Source of the DNA: Lachnospiraceae bacterium UBA3282
GTDB taxonomy: Bacteria > Bacillota > Clostridia > Lachnospirales > Lachnospiraceae
Assembly (NCBI GenBank): GCA_002361735.1
Contig: DETS01000073.1
Location: 11,775-75,679 of the forward strand
DNA length: 63,905 bases
Direction of reading: 5' to 3'
Shown here: piece after piece, positions 42,215-50,662 of the stretch
How positions within the stretch are numbered: the stretch's first letter is position 1
Layout: each line of letters starts with the position of its first letter
Made by a program: the position numbers and the translations under genes
The notes under the pieces: model-generated
Told to the model about the DNA's origin: nothing
Database searches by the model: none
Seen by the model: the letters and a program-made list of their open reading frames with translations, nothing else

Positions 42215-42628
42215 ATGAAAAAATTTTTGCAAAACTTCATTCACTGCGGACTGCTGGGATGGTGTTTGGAAATCATCTTTACGGCATTTGGTGCCTTTCG
42301 CAGGCGTGACCTGCGGCTGTCCGGCACCACCTCGATCTGGATGTTTCCCATCTATGGCCTGATGGCGTTCTTTGCTCCCATCTGCCGCCTCCTGAAAAAC
42401 CGTTCCGTCTGGTTTCGCGGAACCGTCTATACCACATTGATCTTTGCGGGTGAATTTTTCACGGGTATTTGGCTGAACCGCCATAAACTCTGCCCCTGGA
42501 ATTATGAGCGTGCCCGCTGGAATCTAAACAGGGTAGTCCGCCTGGACTACGCGCCCTTCTGGTTCCTGACAGGGCTGCTCTACGAGCGGCTGTTACGCGA
42601 AAATGACGAGACGCTGCGCCCTGATTGA
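42215..42628 (+). CDS. Small membrane protein, putative ABC-transporter type IV family (PF06541-like)
   Basis: 137 residues from the ATG at 42215; longer in-frame starts from 42137 overlap folC. It begins MKKFLQNFIHCGLLGWCLEI and has three to four hydrophobic segments. Conserved features of this family are present: GWCLE near the start, PIYGLMAF, FFTGIWLNRHKLCPWNYE (the W-Y/D region), and DYAPFWFLTGLLYE. Despite the family name, no transport role is demonstrated; members are common in Clostridia. The ribosome site is weak. It is convergent with the PH-domain gene. Confidence 0.78.
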   Translation: MKKFLQNFIHCGLLGWCLEIIFTAFGAFRRRDLRLSGTTSIWMFPIYGLMAFFAPICRLLKNRSVWFRGTVYTTLIFAGEFFTGIWLNRHKLCPWNYERARWNLNRVVRLDYAPFWFLTGLLYERLLRENDETLRPD

Positions 42629-42662
42629 ATCAATCATCTGCAGATCCCACCATACTCTGTTC

Positions 42663-43082
42663 TCAATCGGCGTCAATGTCATCGGCATCAATGTTCAGGG
42701 TATTGAGCGTACGCCGCTTTCTCCTTGCTTCCTCCGATGTATGCAGGATGTAGTTTTTGACCTCTTTCGCATGTTTGATATGCTCCAAAAAGAGCTGCGG
42801 ATGGGTATTATCTCCTGTGTAGCAGGCAACCGTGCCCAGCCCGAAGATACGCTCCATCAGACTGGTCTTTAACTCCACGTCCTGTACCTTATATAAATAA
42901 CAGTCGTTTTCTGTGGTATTGAACAATCCCGCATCCACTGTGATCACCTTCTCGTTGATCGTATATTTGGTGAAGGTAAAAGGCAGTCCGAAGAAAAGCC
43001 AGCGCTTACGCTCCACATACTGCGTCACTTCTCCCTCGCCAAGTTTTTCTTCTATTTTGCTTTCCTCTCTGTCATTTTCCAT
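42663..43082 (-). CDS. Bacterial PH-domain protein
   Basis: 139 residues from the ATG at 43082 with GGGAGG upstream; a GTG at 43118 is rejected. A charged N-terminus (residues 1-25) precedes a compact PH-like domain: KRWLFFGLPFTFTKYTINEK, then TTENDCYLYKVQDVELKTSL and GTVACYTGDNTHPQLFLEHI, as in YdbS/YdbT bPH_2 domains but without membrane spans. The tail is charged, ending NIDADDIDAD. It is a single gene with no clear pathway link. Confidence 0.8.
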   Translation of the reverse strand: MENDREESKIEEKLGEGEVTQYVERKRWLFFGLPFTFTKYTINEKVITVDAGLFNTTENDCYLYKVQDVELKTSLMERIFGLGTVACYTGDNTHPQLFLEHIKHAKEVKNYILHTSEEARRKRRTLNTLNIDADDIDAD

Positions 43083-43202
43083 GATTTCCTCCCTGTCGGA
43101 TGTTTCTGTTTTCTCCACTCAGTTTACCACATACGCCCCCGTTTCACAAGCGCAAGCATGGCAACGGTACTTTTGCACCAGTCCAAATTCCCCGCCTTCC
43201 CC

Positions 43203-43231
43203 TTGCAAGCCCTCCGCCTTTGTGCTATGAT
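43203..43231 (+). promoter_or_regulatory. Promoter of the nitroreductase gene
   Basis: TTGCAA (43203-43208), 17 nt, TATGAT (43226-43231) with TGC just before the -10 (extended). It lies 56 bases upstream of the start codon, which has AAGGAGG. Confidence 0.7.
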
Positions 43232-43286
43232 ATACAAAATATCGTTAGAAGACAGCAACCACCCCACATGATAAGGAGGTTTTCGC

Positions 43287-43829
43287 ATGACTGCAAAAGA
43301 CTGTATCCTCGGTCGCAGAAGTATCCGCAAATTTAAGGCGGATCCCGTCTCCCATGATTTGATTGCAGAGATCGTTGAGACCGCATCCTACTCTCCGAGT
43401 TGGAAGCACACACAGATCACCCGTTATATCGCAGTGGAGGGCGCATTAAAAGAAAAGATCGCCAGAGAATGTTCTTCCCTCTATCCCCCCAACGGCGACA
43501 TCATCTCTGCGGCTCCCGTATTGATAGCCGTAACCATTATCAAAAACCGCAGCGGTTTTGAGCGCGACGGATCGTTCAGTACTCCCCGGGGCGACGGCTG
43601 GCAGATGTACGATGCCGGTATCGCATCCCAAAGCTTCTGTCTTGCAGCCTATGAACAGGGGCTTGGTTCCGTTATTCTCGGTCTCTTTGATCAGAGCGCG
43701 GCAGAAGCCCTCTTACAGCTTCCCGAGGACAGAGAACTGGTTGCATTGATTCCGATCGGTTATCCCGACGAGACGCCTGCTGCTCCCCGTAGAAAACCCG
43801 TGGAGGAGCTGTTATCCTATCAATCGTAA
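43287..43829 (+). CDS. Nitroreductase-family flavoprotein
   Basis: 180 residues. Starts MTAKDCILGRRSIRKF, the classic nitroreductase opening that binds FMN phosphate; PSWKHTQITRY, DAGIASQSFCLAAYEQGLGS and PIGYPDETPAAPRRKPVEEL are the later family motifs. It probably uses NAD(P)H and FMN to reduce nitro compounds or quinones; the physiological substrate is unknown. It has its own extended promoter and is followed by a terminator-like hairpin before pyrB. Confidence 0.92.
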   Translation: MTAKDCILGRRSIRKFKADPVSHDLIAEIVETASYSPSWKHTQITRYIAVEGALKEKIARECSSLYPPNGDIISAAPVLIAVTIIKNRSGFERDGSFSTPRGDGWQMYDAGIASQSFCLAAYEQGLGSVILGLFDQSAAEALLQLPEDRELVALIPIGYPDETPAAPRRKPVEELLSYQS

Positions 43830-43834
43830 TGAGA

Positions 43835-43868
43835 AAAGTAGAAGTGAGATATCGCTTCTACTTTTTTT
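43835..43868 (+). terminator. Terminator or attenuator between nitroreductase and pyrB
   Basis: AAAGTAGAAG (43835-43844), 10-nt loop, CTTCTACTTT (43855-43864) and a T run to 43868. It ends the nitroreductase message. Because no promoter is evident between it and pyrB, it could also act as an attenuator for pyrBI. Confidence 0.85.
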
Positions 43869-43910
43869 AGACTTTATGTTAGATTTTACCGCAAAGGAGT
43901 GTGATATTGC

Positions 43911-44825
43911 ATGAGACATTTGATGAACCCACTCGATTTTTCCGTGGAGGAGCTTGATCGGCTTTTTGATCTGGCAAACAGGATCGAAGCCGATCCCGCC
44001 AAGTACGCCCACGCCTGCGAAGGGAAAAAGCTTGCCACCTGCTTCTACGAGCCGAGCACCCGCACCCGCTTGAGTTTTGAAGCCGCCATGCTGAATCTGG
44101 GCGGACAGGTCCTGGGCTTTTCGGACGCCGGCTCCTCCTCCGCCGCAAAGGGCGAGAGCGTATCGGACACCATCCGCATCATTTCCTGTTATGCGGACAT
44201 CTGCGCCATGCGCCATCCCAAAGAGGGCGCACCTATGGTGGCTGCCACCCGCTCCGGTATCCCTGTGATCAACGCAGGCGACGGCGGGCACCAACATCCC
44301 ACCCAGACCCTCACAGACCTGCTTACCATCCGTTCCCTCAAAGGAAGACTCGGCGGTTTCACCATCGGTCTGTGCGGCGACCTGAAATTCGGGCGCACGG
44401 TGCATTCCCTGATCAATGCGCTGATTCGTTACCCCGACATCCGCTTCCTCTTTATCTCGCCGTCGGAGTTAAAGGTTCCCGACTACATCACGGACATGCT
44501 GAGTGAGCGGAATATCCCGTACGAAGAAGTCATCCGCCTGGAAGACTGTATGCCGCAGCTCGACCTTCTCTATATGACCAGAGTGCAGAAGGAACGTTTC
44601 TTCAACGAGGAAGACTATGTACGCTTAAAAGATTTCTATATCCTGGACAAGGCAAAGCTTTCCGCCGCCAGAGACGATATGCTGGTACTCCATCCGCTGC
44701 CGCGGGTCAACGAGATCTCCGTGGAGGTGGACGACGATCCCAGAGCCGTCTACTTCAAACAGGCACAGTACGGTGTCTATGTACGGATGGCGCTGATACT
44801 GACACTACTCGAAATTGAAAGTTAA
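43911..44825 (+). CDS. pyrB: Aspartate carbamoyltransferase, catalytic chain
   Basis: 304 residues; AAGGAG upstream. Condenses carbamoyl phosphate and aspartate in pyrimidine synthesis. The carbamoyl-phosphate loop reads FYEPSTRTRLSFEAAM, followed by CAMRHPKEGAP, QHPTQTLTDLLTI and the C-terminal VLHPLPRVNEISVEVD. Short length and lack of a fused DHOase indicate the class that needs a separate regulatory chain, encoded next. No PyrR-type leader was recognised upstream. Confidence 0.97.
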   Translation: MRHLMNPLDFSVEELDRLFDLANRIEADPAKYAHACEGKKLATCFYEPSTRTRLSFEAAMLNLGGQVLGFSDAGSSSAAKGESVSDTIRIISCYADICAMRHPKEGAPMVAATRSGIPVINAGDGGHQHPTQTLTDLLTIRSLKGRLGGFTIGLCGDLKFGRTVHSLINALIRYPDIRFLFISPSELKVPDYITDMLSERNIPYEEVIRLEDCMPQLDLLYMTRVQKERFFNEEDYVRLKDFYILDKAKLSAARDDMLVLHPLPRVNEISVEVDDDPRAVYFKQAQYGVYVRMALILTLLEIES

Positions 44826-44922
44826 TAACAATTTAAGAACATGCGTTATTTTATTTTGGAACAGACGCGATTTCATTTTACGTCAAAACTGCCGCACCAA
44901 TCAAGAAAGAAGGAAACGTCTT

Positions 44923-45363
44923 ATGTTAAATGTAGGAAAAATCGAAGAAGGCTTCGTACTCGACCATATCCAGGCAGGCAAAAGCCTTGACATCTATCAC
45001 CATCTGAAACTGGACAAACTGGACTGCACGGTGGCGATCATCAAAAACGCCCGTAGCAATAAGAAAGGAAAAAAGGATATCCTCAAGGTGGAGTGCGATA
45101 TCAACACCCTGAACCTGGATATCCTTGCAGTCATCGACCATAATATCACCGTCAATGTGATCAAAAACGGGGAAATCGTAGAAAAGAAAGAACTGGTGCT
45201 TCCCCGTGAGATCCATAATGTCATCAAGTGCAAAAATCCGCGCTGCATCACCTCGATTGAACAGGAACTGCCGCACATCTTCGTGCTTGCGGATGAGGAA
45301 AAGGAAATCTACCGCTGCAAATACTGCGAGGAGAAGGCAAGCAATTCCTCCAGCCAATGGTAA
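44923..45363 (+). CDS. pyrI: Aspartate carbamoyltransferase, regulatory chain
   Basis: 146 residues from the ATG at 44923 (GAAGGAA upstream); an upstream frame overlapping pyrB is rejected. The N-terminal effector domain carries KIEEGFVLDHIQAGKSLDIY, and the C-terminal zinc domain has four cysteines in CKNPRC and CKYCEE. It forms the dodecamer with PyrB and gives nucleotide feedback control. The 97-base pyrB-pyrI gap contains a weak inverted repeat AATAAC/GTTATT. The gene meets the HD-GYP gene tail to tail with one base between. Confidence 0.96.
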   Translation: MLNVGKIEEGFVLDHIQAGKSLDIYHHLKLDKLDCTVAIIKNARSNKKGKKDILKVECDINTLNLDILAVIDHNITVNVIKNGEIVEKKELVLPREIHNVIKCKNPRCITSIEQELPHIFVLADEEKEIYRCKYCEEKASNSSSQW

Positions 45364-45364
45364 G

Positions 45365-46435
45365 CTATTCTTTGTTTTTGACAGCCTCCCGCTCAAATTC
45401 TTCTCTTGCGCGGGCAAGGCAGGTCAATATTTTGGGCGAAAACTCACCGCATTCACCCCGCATGATCATATCATAAGCTTCCGCAGGGGTGTAGGCGTCT
45501 TTGTAACAGCGGTCGCTGACCAATGCGTCATAGACGTCCGCCACAGAGACGATCTGCGCGGCAATCGGGATTTCTTCACCCTTAAGCCCTTCGGGATACC
45601 CTCTCCCGTCATATCGTTCATGATGATAGCGGCAGATATCGTAACTCACTCTGCCGTATTCGCCTTCCTGAATATCCTCCAGCATCTCGATGATCTCGCA
45701 TCCCCTTGTGGTATGCGTCTTCATCACATCAAACTCCTCTTTCGTGAGCTTACCCGGTTTTAAGAGAATGGTATCCGAAATCGCGATTTTTCCCACATCG
45801 TGCATAGCCGCTGCCGCCGTGATTACGTCGATTTTCTCCTCGTCGAGCTGATATTCCGGATAAACCGCCGCCACATGCTCTGCCAGAATGTGTGTAAAAT
45901 TCTTTACCCGTTTGACATGATCTCCCGATTCGAGATTACGGAACTCCACCACATTGCTCATCGTATCGATGATGCGGTTATTCATGCGCTGCAGTTCCAC
46001 AGCCTGCTGCCGCAAGACCCCCGTCTGCAGTTCCACCATCTCCTCCAGATGACGCTTGTTGTAATAGAGTTCCATGATGTTCTGCGTTCTCTGCTTGATC
46101 ACAATACTGTCGTAAGGCTTATGGATCACATCTGTCGCGCCTATCTCATAAGCCTTCCGCTCCGCCGCCAGCGTTGCTTCGCCGGAAATCAAAATCACGG
46201 GAATGCGGGCGAGCCATCCGCGGGTCTTCATTTCATCTATCACTTCCAGTCCGTTCATCACGGGCATGACAACATCGAGGAGAACCGCGGATATCCGATC
46301 CGGGTTCGCCTCGATGATCTCAATGGCTTGTCTGCCGTTAGCAGCTTCCACCGTAATATACTCTGAAAAAATCTCACACAGAATGCCTCTGTCGATGTCC
46401 ACATCGTCAACAATCAAGATAACGGAATCCTTCAT
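45365..46435 (-). CDS. HD-GYP response regulator (c-di-GMP phosphodiesterase type)
   Basis: 356 residues from the ATG at 46435 with GAGGAG upstream. The N-terminal receiver (SVILIVDDVDIDRGIL, AVLLDVVMPVMNG, phospho-Asp present) is followed by a short helix and an HD-GYP domain (about 160-340): MHDVGKIAISDTIL, HTTRGCEIIEML, YHHERYDGRGYPEGLKGEEI. The complete HD and GYP motifs suggest an active c-di-GMP or cyclic dinucleotide phosphodiesterase. It follows pnp by 48 bases on the same strand. A cognate kinase is not adjacent. Confidence 0.95.
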   Translation of the reverse strand: MKDSVILIVDDVDIDRGILCEIFSEYITVEAANGRQAIEIIEANPDRISAVLLDVVMPVMNGLEVIDEMKTRGWLARIPVILISGEATLAAERKAYEIGATDVIHKPYDSIVIKQRTQNIMELYYNKRHLEEMVELQTGVLRQQAVELQRMNNRIIDTMSNVVEFRNLESGDHVKRVKNFTHILAEHVAAVYPEYQLDEEKIDVITAAAAMHDVGKIAISDTILLKPGKLTKEEFDVMKTHTTRGCEIIEMLEDIQEGEYGRVSYDICRYHHERYDGRGYPEGLKGEEIPIAAQIVSVADVYDALVSDRCYKDAYTPAEAYDMIMRGECGEFSPKILTCLARAREEFEREAVKNKE

Positions 46436-46483
46436 ATCTGCTCTCCTCATTGTCTGTAAACTGTGTCTCTCGCATCCGCAGCC

Positions 46484-48574
46484 TTACATCTGCGCAACAT
46501 CCTTCATGGAGAAGCTGATTCTCCCCATCTTATCCTTACCAAGGCATACCACCGTGACAACATCGCCCAATGTGAGCACATCCTCCACACGGTTGATCCT
46601 CTCCTTGGCGATCTTAGAGATATGGACCATGCCTTCCTTGCCGGGCGCAAACTCGATAAACGCGCCAAACTCCTTGATGCTGACCACTTTGCCCTGGAAG
46701 ATCTGTCCTTCCGCAAAGTCTGTGACGATCATCTTGATCATCTCCACAGCCTTGTCCATCATCTCTTTATCGGTACCGCACACGGAAACCTGTCCTTCGT
46801 CGTTGATATCGATCTTCACGCCGGTGCGGGCAATGATCTCGTTGATGGTCTTACCGCGCTGGCCAACCACATCGCCGATCTTATCGGGATCGATCTGAAT
46901 GGAAATGATCTTCGGCGCATAAGGTCCCACCTCTTTGCGGGGTGCGGAGATTGCCGGGCTCATGCAGTTCGCCATAATAAACTCTCTCGCCTCGCGGCAT
47001 CTTGCGATCGCGCCCTCCACGATGGGCTTCGTCAGTCCGTGAATCTTAATATCCATCTGGATTGCCGTGATGCCCTCGTGCGTTCCCGTCACCTTAAAGT
47101 CCATATCGCCGAAGAAATCCTCAAGACCCTGGATATCCGTCAGCAGTACGAAATCGTCATCCGTCTCGCCTGTTACCAGACCGCAGGAGATACCTGCCAC
47201 CATCTTCTTGATCGGCACACCGGCTGCCATCAGGGACATGCAGGACGCGCAGGTGGAAGCCATGGAGGTGGAACCGTTGGACTCGAAAGTCTCCGATACG
47301 GTACGGATCGCGTAAGGGAACTCCTCCTCAGAAGGCAGAACCGGAAGTAACGCTCTCTCCGCCAATGCGCCGTGACCGATCTCTCGTCTGCCGGGGCCTC
47401 TGCTGACCTTGGTCTCGCCTACCGAATAGGACGGGAAATTGTAGTGGTGCATATATCTCTTTGCCGTTACATTCGGATCCAGCCCGTCCACTTTCTGCAT
47501 CTCAGAAAGCGGTGCCAGCGTACATACATTACAGATCTGCGTCTGTCCTCTGGTAAACATCGCGGAACCGTGCACTCTGGGAATGATATCCACCTCCGCG
47601 GCAAGCGGTCTGATCTGATCGAGCGCTCTGCCGTCGGGACGCTTGTGATCCTTTAAGATCATCTTACGCACGGTCTTCTTCTGGTACTGGTATACCGCCT
47701 CACCGAGAACGGCAAGATACTCTTCGTTCTCTGCAAATGCCTCCTCCAGCTTTGCGGTCACATTCTTGATATTCTCCTCGCGCACCTGCTTCTCATCCGT
47801 GAAGACTGCCTTCTCCATCTCCTCAGGTGTCACGATTTTCTTCATATCTTCAAACATCTGCTCGGGCACCGCACAGCTTTCATAGCTGTGCTTGGGCTTA
47901 CCGACTTCCTTAACGATCTGATCGATAAAAGCAATAATGCTCTGATTGACCTCATGCGCCTTATAGATTGCCTCCAGTACCTTTGCCTCCGGCACTTCAT
48001 TGGCGCCCGCTTCGATCATCATCACGCGCTGCGAGGTAGATGCCACCGTCATCTTCAAGTCACCCTTATCCCACTGTTCCTGAGACGGGTTCACGATCAG
48101 CTCACCGTCGATCATCCCCATCTGTGTCATTGCGCAGGGACCCGCAAACGGAATGTCCGAAATGCAGGTCGCGATCGCCGTACCCAGCATCGCCACCAGC
48201 TCGGGGCGGCAGTCCGGATCCACGCTCATCACCAGATTGTTTAAGGTCACATCGTTGCGGTAATCCTTGGGAAACAGCGGTCTCATGGGCCTGTCGATCA
48301 CGCGGCTTGTAAGGATCGCGTTCTCGGAGGGCTTGCCTTCCCTCTTATTAAAACCGCCGGGAATCTTTCCTACGGAATAAAACTTCTCCTCATATTCCAC
48401 GCTGCAGGGGAAGAAATCAATGCCGTCCCTGGGCTTGTCGGAAGCCGTTGCGGTAGATAACACAGTGGTCTCACCATACTGCATAAACGCGCAGCCGTTT
48501 GCCTGTTTGCCGACTCTGCCAATGTCCACACGAAGGGTGCGGCCGGCGAGTTCCATGGTATAACTCTTGTACAT
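46484..48574 (-). CDS. pnp: Polynucleotide phosphorylase
   Basis: 696 residues, typical. Degrades RNA 3' to 5' using phosphate, a core part of RNA turnover. Two RNase PH-like domains (MELAGRTLRVDIGRVGKQAN; RRVHGSAMFTRGQTQ-type segment near the middle; GHGALAERALLPVLPS), then a KH domain (IGDVVGQRGKTINEIIARTG) and an S1 domain (GKVVSIKEFGAFIEFAPGKE). It lies downstream of rpsO, the conserved order, with a strong hairpin between them that may be a processing site. Confidence 0.97.
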   Translation of the reverse strand: MYKSYTMELAGRTLRVDIGRVGKQANGCAFMQYGETTVLSTATASDKPRDGIDFFPCSVEYEEKFYSVGKIPGGFNKREGKPSENAILTSRVIDRPMRPLFPKDYRNDVTLNNLVMSVDPDCRPELVAMLGTAIATCISDIPFAGPCAMTQMGMIDGELIVNPSQEQWDKGDLKMTVASTSQRVMMIEAGANEVPEAKVLEAIYKAHEVNQSIIAFIDQIVKEVGKPKHSYESCAVPEQMFEDMKKIVTPEEMEKAVFTDEKQVREENIKNVTAKLEEAFAENEEYLAVLGEAVYQYQKKTVRKMILKDHKRPDGRALDQIRPLAAEVDIIPRVHGSAMFTRGQTQICNVCTLAPLSEMQKVDGLDPNVTAKRYMHHYNFPSYSVGETKVSRGPGRREIGHGALAERALLPVLPSEEEFPYAIRTVSETFESNGSTSMASTCASCMSLMAAGVPIKKMVAGISCGLVTGETDDDFVLLTDIQGLEDFFGDMDFKVTGTHEGITAIQMDIKIHGLTKPIVEGAIARCREAREFIMANCMSPAISAPRKEVGPYAPKIISIQIDPDKIGDVVGQRGKTINEIIARTGVKIDINDEGQVSVCGTDKEMMDKAVEMIKMIVTDFAEGQIFQGKVVSIKEFGAFIEFAPGKEGMVHISKIAKERINRVEDVLTLGDVVTVVCLGKDKMGRISFSMKDVAQM

Positions 48575-48622
48575 AATCCTCTCTCCTTCTTCTCATCTTC
48601 TTCTTTGCTTCTAAACTTATTA

Positions 48623-48663
48623 GAGCGGATTTAGGGTCGGACCTGCCAACCCTATCTCCGCTC
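48623..48663 (-). promoter_or_regulatory. rpsO-pnp intercistronic hairpin
   Basis: GAGCGGA (48623-48629) pairs with TCCGCTC (48657-48663), with an inner TAGGGT/ACCCTA stem: a long imperfect hairpin without a T run. In many bacteria this position holds an RNase III site or weak terminator that tunes pnp; that role is inferred here. Confidence 0.7.
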
Positions 48664-48674
48664 ATCATCTCTGA

Positions 48675-48941
48675 TTATTTACGAAGTCCAAGTTTCTCGA
48701 TCAGTGCACGGTATCTCTCGATATCCTTCTCTTTCAGATATCCCAACAGACCACGTCTTTGACCTACCATCTTTAAGAGGCCTCTTCTGGAATGATGATC
48801 CTTCGGATTCTCTTTCAAATGCTCTGTCAGTTCCTGAATCCTTGCCGTCAGAACCGCTACCTGCACCTCCGGTGAACCGGTATCGCCGGGTGTTCTGGCA
48901 TACTCGTTGATGATCGCTGTCTTCTTTTCCTTAGAAATCAT
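48675..48941 (-). CDS. rpsO: 30S ribosomal protein S15
   Basis: 88 residues, the usual size. Reads MISKEKKTAIINEYARTPGD, continues with the GSPEVQVAVLTARIQELTEH segment and DHHSRRGLLKMVGQRRGLL, which binds 16S rRNA, and ends IEKLGLRK. It has its own promoter and a structured leader of about 100 bases, then pnp downstream. Confidence 0.98.
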   Translation of the reverse strand: MISKEKKTAIINEYARTPGDTGSPEVQVAVLTARIQELTEHLKENPKDHHSRRGLLKMVGQRRGLLGYLKEKDIERYRALIEKLGLRK

Positions 48942-48954
48942 AGTTTCTCCTTTC

Positions 48955-49036
48955 CCTCAGGGGGCTGCCCTGATAACCGCCTGACACCAGGAAGGGGTCG
49001 GAGTGTCCCGCCTCCGCGTATCGGCTGAAATTCATA
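48955..49036 (-). promoter_or_regulatory. Structured 5' leader of rpsO
   Basis: The leader between the promoter and rpsO is G+C-rich with several short inverted repeats, including CAGGG/CCCTG pairs around 48958-48974 and a GGCGG/CCGCC region. S15 represses its own translation through leader structures in several bacteria, so this is a candidate for such control. No known leader class was matched by eye. Confidence 0.4.
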
Positions 49037-49043
49037 CTTTGAC

Positions 49044-49072
49044 ATTTTACCACAGTGTCGTTTTCTTGTAAA
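49044..49072 (-). promoter_or_regulatory. Promoter of rpsO-pnp
   Basis: Minus strand TTTACA (49067-49072), 17 nt, TAAAAT (49044-49049). It lies downstream of the 123-residue gene's stop, so rpsO-pnp can be expressed apart from the long operon. Confidence 0.75.
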
Positions 49073-49091
49073 GCCTATTTTTTACTTTGCT

Positions 49092-49463
49092 CTAATCGCC
49101 CTGCCGATACCCTTCTCCCAGCTTTGCGGCAATTTCATCATACTGCCGATACATCTTCTGCACTTCGTTTTCCAAAATATAATAATGGCGCACATAAGGA
49201 ATCAGCAGCACCAAAAACGCTGCCACCACCAAAAGCCAACTCCCCGCGCCCTCCGTTCCAAATGCCATCAGCAAAAAAGCCATGCCGATTGAAAATACGG
49301 CAAGCAGCGCAAATATCACCGTAACGATCAGGTGGATCAGCCTCTCATGCTGGAAAAACCCGATCTGTACGAGATGTTCTTCTCTGATTCGCTCCCAATC
49401 GGCATCCTCCCGCAGAAGCAGTTCATCTATATAGTTTCGGTAAGTCAGAATACGTTTTTCCAT
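49092..49463 (-). CDS. Small hypothetical membrane protein
   Basis: 123 residues. An N-terminal soluble helix (MEKRILTYRNYIDELLLRED) is followed by two membrane spans (about 42-68, LIHLIVTVIFALLAVFSIGM; and 75-95, SWLLVVAAFLVLLIPYV), then a soluble tail with YILENEVQKMYRQYDEIAA. Both ends are probably cytoplasmic. It lies 13 bases downstream of the NlpC/P60 gene. I recognise no family; its position at the end of the operon before the rpsO promoter gives no functional clue. Confidence 0.72.
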   Translation of the reverse strand: MEKRILTYRNYIDELLLREDADWERIREEHLVQIGFFQHERLIHLIVTVIFALLAVFSIGMAFLLMAFGTEGAGSWLLVVAAFLVLLIPYVRHYYILENEVQKMYRQYDEIAAKLGEGYRQGD

Positions 49464-49476
49464 GTTTCACGCCTTC

Positions 49477-50631
49477 TCAATCGTATAGAATCCGCACTGC
49501 CTTAAAAGGCGAACGATAAGACACATTGGAAATCTTGATTCCCGTCTTCGGGCTGCTGGCATGAATCACCTGCCCATTTCCGATATAAATGGCAACATGG
49601 TTGATGGTCTTGCCCTTGGCATAGAAGATCAAATCGCCCGGTTTCGCTTCCGACACCTTGATCGTGGTGCCGCAGCCCGCCTGCGCCCTGGAATTTCTGG
49701 GCAGCTTTACGCCATACTTCTTAAAGACACTCATCACAAAGCCTGAGCAGTCCGCGCCCTTCGTCAGGCTGGTACCGCCCCACACATATGGATTACCGAT
49801 AAATTCTTTCGCGTACTGGCAGATATCCACCCGCACATCAGAGATGCCCTGCCCGTAGAGCAGTTCCGACATGGTGACCGCCGTTCCCAATTCCGCGCTG
49901 ACCTCCACATACTCCGCAGAGACAAACACTTCGTCATCATCCAACAAAACCTTTACCCAGTCGCCTTCCACGGCGGAGACTTCCAGCTCCTCTCCGCGGG
50001 GCACCAGCGTAATGACCTCCGAGTCCGTATTCGCTTCCGCCCGCACCTTTAAGCTGTCCGTCGTTACCTTCGCCACGGTGGTGGCAAGTTCCTCCGCTTT
50101 GTGCTTAGCCGAAAGCCCTGTCAACAGATACTCCCGGCTTACATACCCTTCCACATTGCCGGAGCTGATATGTGCCCAGGTATCATCCATATCAAGCACC
50201 TCGCAGGCGGCATCCTTTGGCAGTTTTCCCACCAGACGTCCGTCCTCCGCTCCGATTGCCCTGATATTTAAGTTATCGCTCACGTCGGCAATGCCCAGGT
50301 TGGTGTAACCCCAGTTGGCATTTTTTGCCCGCTCATAAGCCAGTTCATAATCTTTTGCCGTCTTTTCGGATACGAGAATCGTGCCCGAGCCGATCGAACC
50401 GTTCAGCACCTCCTGCGCCGTCTCGGCATTTTCGCCGCCGCTCCCGATACTGTTGCCGCTCACTTCCGTATTGTTTTCGCTGACCGTTTCCTCTCCCTGC
50501 TCAGGTTCCCGGTCCAGCCGCAGCTGCCCTGCCGGCATGAGATCGAGCAATGGTGCGGCTGCGCATACCGTCAACGTTTGGTTTGTTAAAATAACAATCG
50601 TTATGGCAAATGCCATTCCCCGTTTCTTCAT
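49477..50631 (-). CDS. Secreted NlpC/P60 peptidoglycan endopeptidase with two SH3 domains
   Basis: 384 residues from the ATG at 50631; the frame stays open further upstream but overlaps the transporter gene out of frame. A signal peptide (about 1-25, ending near VCAAA) is followed by a Glu/Asn/Ser-rich linker, SH3b domain 1 (about 115-170) and domain 2 (about 190-245), and a C-terminal NlpC/P60 domain with Cys295 (KGADCSGFVMSVF), His345 (NHVAIYIGNG) and His357. It should cleave stem-peptide bonds in the cell wall. It lies 31 bases after the Na/Pi cotransporter gene. Confidence 0.95.
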   Translation of the reverse strand: MKKRGMAFAITIVILTNQTLTVCAAAPLLDLMPAGQLRLDREPEQGEETVSENNTEVSGNSIGSGGENAETAQEVLNGSIGSGTILVSEKTAKDYELAYERAKNANWGYTNLGIADVSDNLNIRAIGAEDGRLVGKLPKDAACEVLDMDDTWAHISSGNVEGYVSREYLLTGLSAKHKAEELATTVAKVTTDSLKVRAEANTDSEVITLVPRGEELEVSAVEGDWVKVLLDDDEVFVSAEYVEVSAELGTAVTMSELLYGQGISDVRVDICQYAKEFIGNPYVWGGTSLTKGADCSGFVMSVFKKYGVKLPRNSRAQAGCGTTIKVSEAKPGDLIFYAKGKTINHVAIYIGNGQVIHASSPKTGIKISNVSYRSPFKAVRILYD

Positions 50632-50662
50632 GAAAACATTTCCTCTCAGTCGTATCGCACGC

